Assembly (NCBI GenBank): GCA_038230415.1
Contig: JBBRNH010000022.1
Coordinates: 1-64,000 of the forward strand
From: JBBRNH01 sp038230415
Lineage (GTDB): Bacteria; Bacteroidota; Bacteroidia; Cytophagales; Spirosomataceae
Reading direction: 5' to 3'
DNA: 64,000 nucleotides
The notes beneath the pieces are model-generated. The model did no database searches and was not told where the DNA came from. It saw only the letters and a list, made by a program, of their open reading frames with translations. The stretch's first letter is position 1. Every line of letters begins with the position of its first letter. Positions 17,288 to 24,254 of this stretch are shown piece after piece. A program made the position numbers and the translations under genes.

Positions 17288-17379
17288 GGCTACCTATCCG
17301 GGAAGCGAAACCAGACAATCGGTCTGTGAAAACACAGCCAGAGAAAACTATCTCGTTTCGATACTGATTCGACAGCAAC

Positions 17380-17422
17380 AAAAAAACCCCGCAACAAACT
17401 GATTAACAGTTTATTGCGGGGA
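17380..17422 (-). terminator. Terminator of tRNA-Leu
   Basis: On the minus strand a stem CCCCGCAAtAAACTG / CAGTTTgTTGCGGGG (17387-17421) is followed by a run of seven T. It lies 9 nt after the 3' end of the tRNA gene. Confidence 0.85.
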
Positions 17423-17429
17423 GTCTAAG

Positions 17430-17513
17430 TACCGGGTGCCGGACTCGAACCGGCATGTCCTTGCGAACAATGGTGTTTGAGACCATCGCGTCTACCGGTT
17501 CCGCCAACCCGGC
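17430..17513 (-). tRNA. tRNA-Leu(CAA)
   Basis: 84 nt on the minus strand. Acceptor stem GCCGGGT/ACCCGGT with discriminator A, a D-loop with GGTAGACGC, anticodon stem ATGGT/ACCAT with loop CTCAAAC (anticodon CAA), a variable arm, and a T-arm GCCGGTTCGAGTCCGGC. The length and the long variable arm fit a class II leucine tRNA. The CCA end is not encoded. Confidence 0.96.
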
Positions 17514-17550
17514 ATCTTGGAAACGGGAGTGCAAAAGTAAACGCTTTCAG

Positions 17551-17638
17551 AGGAAAGACAAACGGAACGCAAGAAAAAAAGACCCAACGACGACGGATTA
17601 TCTGTTGTCTTTTTTCTTGCGTCCCGTTTGTCTTTCCT
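17551..17638. terminator. Long hairpin, probable terminator
   Basis: Arms 17551-17581 and 17607-17638 pair almost completely (AGGAAAGACAAACGG and CGCAAGAAAAAAGA with their complements), leaving a loop of about 25 nt. It lies 9 nt after the stop of the small DUF3471-like gene and 37 nt before the 5' end of tRNA-Leu, so it probably insulates the tRNA from that gene. The A/T runs would work in either direction. Confidence 0.7.
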
Positions 17639-17647
17639 GCGCAAAAA

Positions 17648-18040
17648 CTATTTTTTGTTTTTCGTTGCTACCAACTCCTGCCCCATCAGTTGCATCAATA
17701 CCCCCGTCACAACCTTGGTGGCATCGCGCTGAAAAATGTACATCGTACCGTAGCTACTGGTTGACTTGAAGGTGTTGTCTTCGGTCTGTTTCAGAATTTT
17801 GTTCCGGCCATAGCTGTCCACTTCGCCATACAGTTCGCCTTTTTCGAGCGTGATGGTCACGGCAGAAACGGGACTGCCCGACGGAAACGAGTACGTGCCG
17901 ACAAACGGCAGCAACTCCGTAGAATCGGCCAGAGAGCAGCAAACCAGATTATGAGCCGGACGAACCGGGCGGGCAAACACCGACTGACCAACGGCAATGG
18001 TCAACAGGATGGTGACGATAAAGAACGCGCTTTTTTTCAT
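17648..18040 (-). CDS. Secreted DUF3471-like domain protein
   Basis: 130 residues with a signal peptide (MKKSAFFIVTILLTIAVGQSVFA). The mature part is a single small beta domain, VGTYSFPSGSPVSAVTITLEKGELYGEVDSYG...LLPF/ATKVVTGVLMQLMGQELVATK, which resembles the DUF3471 module usually found at the C-terminus of beta-lactamase-like serine hydrolases. Here it stands alone. Likely periplasmic; no function can be assigned. The gene lies between a GNAT acetyltransferase and the tRNA-Leu gene. Confidence 0.7.
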   Translation of the reverse strand: MKKSAFFIVTILLTIAVGQSVFARPVRPAHNLVCCSLADSTELLPFVGTYSFPSGSPVSAVTITLEKGELYGEVDSYGRNKILKQTEDNTFKSTSSYGTMYIFQRDATKVVTGVLMQLMGQELVATKNKK

Positions 18041-18061
18041 GATGATTGATTTGAAATAACC

Positions 18062-18520
18062 TTACAACATTACGGAAAATTTGGCGTAGGCAATCGGGCC
18101 TTTATAAAAAACGGCACCCTCAGCGGTCATACCGAAGCGTCGGTAAAAGTCACCTGCTCCGAGTCGGGCATCGCACCAGATTTGGGTGGCCCCCAGCCGT
18201 CGGGCTTCATCAAAGGTGTGTTGCAACAACGCCGTGCCAATGCCGAAGCCCTGCCAGTCAGGATGGGTGGCAAACTTGCGAAACCGGGCTACCGGGCCAG
18301 CCACAAACAGCGAAATAACGGCAATTGGTGCATCGGCCAGACCAGTTTCGGGTGCATACAGACCGGGCTGAAACGCGCCGAAATGATGGCCTTCGTGGTC
18401 ATTTTCGACCGTCACGTAGTCCATCGGTTTATCGGGCCACAGCACTGAATGGCGCAGGGCGTAGGTCTGGGCGGGCAAAATGGGCCGGATAATCACCGGA
18501 GTTTGCAGGAGGTTTGTCAT
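18062..18520 (-). CDS. GNAT family N-acetyltransferase
   Basis: 152 residues from the ATG at 18520 (MTNLLQTPVIIRPILP); the 20 upstream in-frame codons do not look coding. The GNAT acetyl-CoA-binding motif is RKFATHPDWQGFGIGTALLQHTFDEARRLG (motif A, Q/R-x-x-G-x-G/A at WQGFGIG), then a C-terminal strand/helix pair DARLGAGDFYRRFGMTAEG. Closest in layout to small-molecule or antibiotic acetyltransferases; substrate unknown. It is divergent from truA with an 83-nt gap. Confidence 0.88.
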   Translation of the reverse strand: MTNLLQTPVIIRPILPAQTYALRHSVLWPDKPMDYVTVENDHEGHHFGAFQPGLYAPETGLADAPIAVISLFVAGPVARFRKFATHPDWQGFGIGTALLQHTFDEARRLGATQIWCDARLGAGDFYRRFGMTAEGAVFYKGPIAYAKFSVML

Positions 18521-18603
18521 TGCGCCAATTTCGGTATCTTCGCCCAAAACACGAATAAAGTGCATCAGGCACCGGATCACCGAAAACCGTAACTCTTTTT
18601 TTA

Positions 18604-19356
18604 ATGCCGCGTTACTTTATTGACATAGCGTACCGGGGTACGTCATTTGTGGGCTGGCAAAACCAACCCAATGGGCGTAGTGTGCAGGCCGTTATCGAAC
18701 AAGCACTAACCACGATCCTGCGCCAGCCAATCGCCATTACGGGCAGTGGCCGCACCGACGCGGGTGTTCATGCCGAACAGCAATTCGCCCATTTCGACCG
18801 CCCCGAACCCCTCCTGAACCCGGTTTGGCTGCTGCAATCGCTGAACGCGCTGCTGGGGCCGGACGTGGCCGTTTCCCGAATCTTTCCCGTGCAGGATACC
18901 GACCACGCCCGTTTTTCGGCGGCATCGCGGTATTATCAGTACCGGATAATCCGGCAGAAAGACCCGTTTCGGGCGGGTTTGGCGTACGTATTTTACCCGG
19001 CATTAAACATAAACGCCATGAACGAAGCGGCCAATTATCTACTGAAACACACTGATTTCGAGAGTTTCAGCAAAGTTAAAACCGACGTAAAAACCTTTAC
19101 CTGTCAGATTGAATTTGCCCATTGGCAGTGCGACCGGGGCGATGATCTGACGTTTCATATCCGGGCCGACCGTTTTCTGCGTGGCATGGTGCGGGCCATT
19201 GTCGGTACGTTGCTCGATGTGGGGCAGGGCAAATTGACCGTAAATGCGTTTGAGCAAATTATTCTAAACCGCAACCGCAAATCAGCCGGTCGGGCTGCCC
19301 CGGCAGAAGGCCTGTTTTTGGTTGAAGTGGCATATCCTGACCCTATACTACCATGA
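18604..19356 (+). CDS. truA: tRNA pseudouridine(38-40) synthase TruA
   Basis: Converts uridines 38-40 in the anticodon stem of many tRNAs to pseudouridine. 250 residues, the normal length. It opens with FIDIAYRGTSFVGWQNQPNGRSVQAVIEQAL; the catalytic aspartate is Asp52 in GSGRTDAGVHA, and the C-terminal block VRAIVGTLLDVGQGK...AGRAAPAEGLFLVEVAY is intact. ATGA overlap with the following nucleotidyltransferase gene shows translational coupling. Confidence 0.97.
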   Translation: MPRYFIDIAYRGTSFVGWQNQPNGRSVQAVIEQALTTILRQPIAITGSGRTDAGVHAEQQFAHFDRPEPLLNPVWLLQSLNALLGPDVAVSRIFPVQDTDHARFSAASRYYQYRIIRQKDPFRAGLAYVFYPALNINAMNEAANYLLKHTDFESFSKVKTDVKTFTCQIEFAHWQCDRGDDLTFHIRADRFLRGMVRAIVGTLLDVGQGKLTVNAFEQIILNRNRKSAGRAAPAEGLFLVEVAYPDPILP

Positions 19357-19961
19357 TTGGAACCCTGTTACTCGCTGCCGGGCCGTCTGTCCGCTTCGGC
19401 GGCATTGCCAAACAATTGCTCACTATCAACGGCACATCGCTCGTTCGGCTGGCGGCAGAAACGGCCTTAGCCGCCAACCCCACCGGGCCAAATGTGGTGG
19501 TGCTGGGCAACCGCCGGAGCCAGATTGCACCCGAATTTGACGGCTTGCCGCTGACATTGGTTGACAATCCGGGCTGGGAAACGGGCATGGCATCGTCGCT
19601 GAAAACGGGGCTGGCCGGGCTGTATCTCATGCAGCGCAATCTCGATGCGGTGGTCGTTCTCTACGCCGATCAGCCGTTGGTGTCACCCGCGCTGGTGAGT
19701 CATCTTATCCATACGTTCACCGAAACCGGAAAGGGACTGATCGCTTGTGAAGCAAAGGGAAAATTGGTTATCCCGGCATTGTTTGGCTGGAAATACGTGG
19801 ATGAACTGCTCAGTCTCACCGGCGACAAGGGCGCGCATTGGATTATTGCCCGCCACCGGACCGACTGTTTAGCCGTGCCGTTTGATGATGCAGCCATTGA
19901 TCTCAACAACCGAACCGATCTCGATACGTTCGTAACGGTACGAAACGGCACCAAAAATTAG
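19353..19961 (+). CDS. MobA-like nucleotidyltransferase
   Basis: 202 residues of the MobA/MocA-like NTP-transferase fold: LLLAAGPSVRFGGIAKQLLTINGTSLV is the nucleotide-binding start (LAAGxSxRxGxxKQLL), DNPGWETGMASSLKTGL and VVLYADQPLVSPALVSHLI (metal-binding ADQP) follow. Enzymes of this type attach CTP or GTP to molybdopterin (MocA, MobA) or act in quinate or other cofactor pathways. No molybdenum-enzyme genes are in the window, so the cofactor role is only suggested. Begins 4 nt inside truA. Confidence 0.85.
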   Translation: MIGTLLLAAGPSVRFGGIAKQLLTINGTSLVRLAAETALAANPTGPNVVVLGNRRSQIAPEFDGLPLTLVDNPGWETGMASSLKTGLAGLYLMQRNLDAVVVLYADQPLVSPALVSHLIHTFTETGKGLIACEAKGKLVIPALFGWKYVDELLSLTGDKGAHWIIARHRTDCLAVPFDDAAIDLNNRTDLDTFVTVRNGTKN

Positions 19962-19968
19962 CAGCCGG

Positions 19969-22900
19969 TTAGTTGTTCCGGTAGTTATAGGTGTGCGTTT
20001 GCACGATGTTCTGGCCGTTTTCTTTCACGGTCTGCAACCGCAGAAACGAATCGTATTCATAGTAGGCCGTCCGTCCGTCGGGGCTGGTTTGCGAGTCCAT
20101 CCCGACTAACGGGCGGTAGGTGGCCGACTTGACTAATGCGCCGGATAAACTGGTGCGTAGTGTTTTTATCCGGTCGCGGAGGGTGGCCGCATCATCAGAA
20201 TTGCCCACCGAACCGGGCGTAAGAGCCTGGTTATTCAGTGCCGTTACCACATCACCAAACGTGGCGTTGGTGACTTCGGCAATTGGATACTGGCCTTTGT
20301 AGCCCCATAAAACCGTTGTTGGCTGACCGCCCCGCCGGATAAACTGCCGGTAATTACCCCGCCCGTCAAACTCACTGTACTCGATTTCGGTATCGTAGCG
20401 GCTGTCCACCGTTCCCGATGTCGCATACGAAAAAGCATCAACAGTAAGCGGCACCCGTAGTTTTCTGATATCGGTCAGGTGCAGATTGTTACTGACCAAC
20501 GAATAGCCCTGATAGCTGCCGCCGATAATCTGGTCGGTGCCGTTACGCCGGAATTTGGTGATGGTTTCTAACGGCACACCCAACATATTTCGGCTAATCA
20601 TGCTGGTAATCAGCGACGTTTCCGGAAAATCCTGCGGATAATACAACTCGGTGATGCGTTGCTCGCCGTTGGTATGGCTGGCGGTCTGGATTTGCGAGAC
20701 CACGTTTTGCAAAGCAGCATCGTAGGTCATCTGGGCTTCGCTCACCACCGGCGAACCATCGTACCACATTGTGCTGGTGCTATGAACGGGCTGGGCAAAG
20801 CCGAGGTTGGTAGTGTAGGGGCCAACCTCAAATTTATCTATTGAGCCGGTGCTGTAGCTGCCGCCCTCAAAATTGACCCTCAACCCCGGAATACCAATCT
20901 CCGAGAAGGCATAATCCGTCGCGGTTTGCTGCACGAACGAGAACGTACTGCCATCGTATTTATAGGCTTTGGTGCCGGTCAGCAGCCCGGTTTTGTAGTT
21001 GACTGATTCTGCCGGGCGAAAGGGCAGCCCACCGTAAAATACGTCGCCATAATCAAAGGGCGACGTGTATGTATAGACCGTTTTGCCGTTGGTTTGGGCC
21101 CCGCTCCCCTGCGTTGCCTGCACTTCACGGTAGCCGACATGACTACCCTGCGTGAGGGCCATATCGAGCGTATTTTGCGCCACCCGAACCAAATAACGGG
21201 CCTCCACTTCGCCCGATAGCGTTGGGCCGGGTACTTCACAAAACGTGCGTTGCACATAATCATAGTTGGGCAGGGCATAAATCACCCCGCTCGACCGGGT
21301 TGGTTCAGCGGTCATAACATACTGATAAGCAATTGTTTGCGCTATATCATTGGCTTGTTCGTGGATATACTGTTCTTTCAGCCGAACCCCGCCTGCGAGT
21401 GCCGGTGAGGAATACAGAGACGGGCCGTAGTAAGCCACACCAATGTAGGCATAGTCGTTGGCCTGCAAATCAGGGTCACAGCCTGCACAACCCGCTTCAA
21501 GGGTGTACGTGTCGGGCAGGAGCGTTATTGGGAACGATTCGTTGGTATCGCCGTATCCTAACCGCCGTTCGATCAGCACCGTACCGTTGCTTTTTCGGAT
21601 GCGAACAATGGGCTTGGTCAGGTTGGTAGCCCCCGTTACCCGACCCACAATACCGACCTGACCCGACGTAGCCTGGTTGGGCGTGTTGGGATCGGGGTTT
21701 ACGGTGAAGGTGGTGGTAACGGGGCCGTTACCTGTTGTGTTGATTTGCATCGAAACGCCGGGAATAAAATAATCCCGCGCGTAATCCGAGTAAGGGGTCG
21801 AGCCGATGAAATTGTACCGATGGGCTTCATACGCCAAATCGGTGTAGCCGCCCGTTGGGTAGACAATCCGGTTCAGAACACCGTATTTGGTGGTTTCTGA
21901 ATTAGGCTCCCGGTTGGCTCCTGCATAATAAGTGTATCCGCCGTTAGCCGGTGAAAGCACCCAACCGGCGGGCAACAGCGTGGAATTTCCCGTCTGACCG
22001 TTGTAGTATCCCCAATGATCCTGCGCAGTCATGTAGGGAGCCAACGGGGGCAGCGTACCATACTGACTTTCATAGTCAAACTGGTGGGGCGGTGCGCTGT
22101 TTTGGCCGCCGTTGCGGGCGTACACCTTACGAAGCGTGAGCCGGTTTGTCGAATAATCCTGCTCAAGCTGAAACGTGCGGATTTCTTCGTTCAGGTGGTT
22201 TTTGACCACCACCTGCAACAGTGCTACAAAGTCCTGATTATAACCCGCGTAGCTAATCAGCCGCCCGTTGTCTTCGCGCAGGTTGGTGGCTGGCACAAAC
22301 GAGACCGTCACCGTACCGTTGTCGGTGGTGATGCGCTGAATCCGCTTGCCCAGTACCGACAGCCGCGACGTGGCCCCGTACACGCCCCCGCCGTTGCCGC
22401 AGGCCGAATTACCATCGATCAGCCAACGGTATGATTCGGAGGCTTGCCAGGCGTAGTAAAGCGAATAGTCTCCGTAGGTAAACAGAATTTTGTTCTCGCC
22501 GTTGGTGTCGGCAATTTCGCTCACATACCACGACGACGTGAAGGCCCTTGGCGATTTGCACCCCAACGCGCCGAGGGTGGTTTCTTTGGTCGTCTCACGG
22601 TCGCGGAAGGTGTAAACCGTTCCCCGGTCGTCGGTGATTGTCCACTGATCGATTTGGCCGTTAGTGGCGAGTTGGTAGGCGATCTTGATTTTCTGACTGC
22701 TGCGATAAACTACCGGCGCACCGTTCCAGTCGAACATGAACTGCGCCGTAATACCGGATACATTCACCGAAAAAACATCGGGTTCTACGTCGGCGCAACC
22801 TTCTACAATCTCCGAATAGGTAATGAGCCGGTTGTTGTCTGACTCCTGCAAAATGCCCGGCACCGTGCGGCCCTGGCTGTATGTCAGAAAGCCGTAGGTG

Positions 22901-23334
22901 AGTTGGTCGTCGGGTTTGCCGCGCACGGTGCGGGTTACGAGGCCACCCGCGTTTAAGGCCCAGCCGCTGCCCACCCACGACGGTATTTCGTCGAGTTTGA
23001 TGCCGCTGGCGTGGTAGCTCAGGGCAACGGGCAGCACGAGTGGCCCGCTTTTGATGTCATACAGCGGAATACTGATGGTGGGTGTGCCGGTGTAGAGGCT
23101 GACCGGCACCTGAGCAAATTTGCCGAGACTGGCCGCTTCGGGCGAGGGGCCAATGAGTTGCGGGCCAACGTCGGAGGGTTCCTGCCCGGAGGGGGCCACT
23201 TTGTTGGGCGGCACGGCGGGCAGCGGAAACCGGATGGTATCGCCGGGGGCGGGGTGAACCTGAGCCGCAGCGGGCCGGGCCGTGAGACACAGGATCAGGC
23301 TTGCCAAAGCGAAAAGGCGGAACAGGACGTGCAT
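19969..23334 (-). CDS. RHS/YD-repeat surface protein without toxin tip
   Basis: 1121 residues from the ATG at 23334, which gives a signal peptide (MHVLFRLFALASLILCLTARPAAAQ); upstream in-frame codons are rejected. The N-terminal part (SLYTGTPTISIPLYDIKSGPLVLPVALSYHASGIKLDEIPSWVGSGWAL) is the RHS/TcC-like beta-rich opening common in Bacteroidota. A single YD-type repeat ends the protein (YYEYDSFLRLQTVKENGQ), and there is no toxin domain after it. Similar proteins often accompany DUF6443-type RHS toxins; here it lies downstream of the toxin/immunity pair, separated by a convergent XRE gene. It may be a shell or delivery partner, or a toxin that lost its tip. Confidence 0.8.
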   Translation of the reverse strand: MHVLFRLFALASLILCLTARPAAAQVHPAPGDTIRFPLPAVPPNKVAPSGQEPSDVGPQLIGPSPEAASLGKFAQVPVSLYTGTPTISIPLYDIKSGPLVLPVALSYHASGIKLDEIPSWVGSGWALNAGGLVTRTVRGKPDDQLTYGFLTYSQGRTVPGILQESDNNRLITYSEIVEGCADVEPDVFSVNVSGITAQFMFDWNGAPVVYRSSQKIKIAYQLATNGQIDQWTITDDRGTVYTFRDRETTKETTLGALGCKSPRAFTSSWYVSEIADTNGENKILFTYGDYSLYYAWQASESYRWLIDGNSACGNGGGVYGATSRLSVLGKRIQRITTDNGTVTVSFVPATNLREDNGRLISYAGYNQDFVALLQVVVKNHLNEEIRTFQLEQDYSTNRLTLRKVYARNGGQNSAPPHQFDYESQYGTLPPLAPYMTAQDHWGYYNGQTGNSTLLPAGWVLSPANGGYTYYAGANREPNSETTKYGVLNRIVYPTGGYTDLAYEAHRYNFIGSTPYSDYARDYFIPGVSMQINTTGNGPVTTTFTVNPDPNTPNQATSGQVGIVGRVTGATNLTKPIVRIRKSNGTVLIERRLGYGDTNESFPITLLPDTYTLEAGCAGCDPDLQANDYAYIGVAYYGPSLYSSPALAGGVRLKEQYIHEQANDIAQTIAYQYVMTAEPTRSSGVIYALPNYDYVQRTFCEVPGPTLSGEVEARYLVRVAQNTLDMALTQGSHVGYREVQATQGSGAQTNGKTVYTYTSPFDYGDVFYGGLPFRPAESVNYKTGLLTGTKAYKYDGSTFSFVQQTATDYAFSEIGIPGLRVNFEGGSYSTGSIDKFEVGPYTTNLGFAQPVHSTSTMWYDGSPVVSEAQMTYDAALQNVVSQIQTASHTNGEQRITELYYPQDFPETSLITSMISRNMLGVPLETITKFRRNGTDQIIGGSYQGYSLVSNNLHLTDIRKLRVPLTVDAFSYATSGTVDSRYDTEIEYSEFDGRGNYRQFIRRGGQPTTVLWGYKGQYPIAEVTNATFGDVVTALNNQALTPGSVGNSDDAATLRDRIKTLRTSLSGALVKSATYRPLVGMDSQTSPDGRTAYYEYDSFLRLQTVKENGQNIVQTHTYNYRNN

Positions 23335-23394
23335 GGGTGTAGTTGATTTTGTAGAATAAACGCTCGTTATTTGACTCATAAACACCTGAAAACT

Positions 23395-23766
23395 ATGACC
23401 TTCGGCACCACCCTCCGCAGAGAGCGCACCCTGAAACGAATGCCCCAAGACGAACTGGCTGATTTGTCGGGCGTAAGCCAGCCCACCATCAGCAGTTGGG
23501 AAAGCGACACGACTCAACCCAATGTAGGCGAAGTCAAACGCCTGGCAAAAGCACTGAGCATTTCGGCAGCTACGTTACTGGATGAAAATTCGGCGATGAA
23601 CGTGAAACAAACCAAAAATGAGCAAGCCATTGTCAATCAGTACAATTACGATTCGGAGCGCAAGGTTTGGGAGGCATTAGACAAATCCCGCCAGGAAACC
23701 ATTGCCGCCCAACAAGACGTAATCGAAGCCTTGAAATTGGCGTTGGGGCTCCAAAGCACAATTTAG
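23395..23766 (+). CDS. XRE family helix-turn-helix regulator
   Basis: 123 residues from the ATG at 23395. The HTH spans residues ~4-60: FGTTLRRERTLKRMPQDELADLSGVSQPTISSWESDTTQPNVGEVKRLAKALSI. The C-terminal part (SERKVWEALDKSRQETIAAQQDVIEALKLAL) is a predicted coiled coil, probably for dimerisation. It is the only + strand gene in the toxin locus: divergent from the tip-less RHS gene (60 nt between starts) and convergent with the immunity gene (1 nt between stops). It may control the locus. Confidence 0.88.
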   Translation: MTFGTTLRRERTLKRMPQDELADLSGVSQPTISSWESDTTQPNVGEVKRLAKALSISAATLLDENSAMNVKQTKNEQAIVNQYNYDSERKVWEALDKSRQETIAAQQDVIEALKLALGLQSTI

Positions 23767-23767
23767 G

Positions 23768-24250
23768 TCAATCATATGCATCGCCCAAGAAACTAAATTG
23801 ATTATTCAACCAGTACCAGCCTATTCCACCCTCACTGTACAAGTTTTCAAGAAGTTCTGTAAAACTTTTGGCGACAACTGGGTTAGAACCTGCTACTCCG
23901 TGCCTATCCCAAAAACTGTCATAGCAAACGCCAAGTCTGCTACTATCCAAATCAATGGTGATGTACTGTCCGTTTTGGTCAGTAGCAATCACAAACCAAT
24001 TATAACTCCTATCATCCTGAATATCTTCGCCAATAATTTCAGGATTTGCCCGGATGAAATCCTTTGGATGCACAATGCTAATTTTATATTCTTTGGATGG
24101 AAATAAATCCATACCTCCGCATAAAGAATAGAAAACTGCAACATCTTCTGGCAAAGAAAGATTTCCGGGAGTTTCGGGCAAGCCTATACTTGGCCTTGTA
24201 ATACACTCTGAACTTTTAAATATTCGAGAAAACAAGTCGTTGATTTTCAT
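23768..24250 (-). CDS. SUKH (SMI1/KNR4) family immunity protein
   Basis: 160 residues. The opening (SIGLPETPGNLSLPEDVAVFYSLCGGMDLFPSKEYKI) follows the SMI1/KNR4 pattern LPxDxxxFYxxxxGxxLF, with a later YITIDLDSSRLGVCYDSF and FTELLENL. SUKH proteins neutralise the toxin encoded just upstream in polymorphic toxin loci. Its ATG lies 4 nt after the stop of the RHS toxin on the same strand, so the two are co-translated. The gene is visibly richer in A+T than the RHS core, in line with toxin/immunity modules that are exchanged by recombination. Confidence 0.88.
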   Translation of the reverse strand: MKINDLFSRIFKSSECITRPSIGLPETPGNLSLPEDVAVFYSLCGGMDLFPSKEYKISIVHPKDFIRANPEIIGEDIQDDRSYNWFVIATDQNGQYITIDLDSSRLGVCYDSFWDRHGVAGSNPVVAKSFTELLENLYSEGGIGWYWLNNQFSFLGDAYD

Positions 24251-24254
24251 TACT

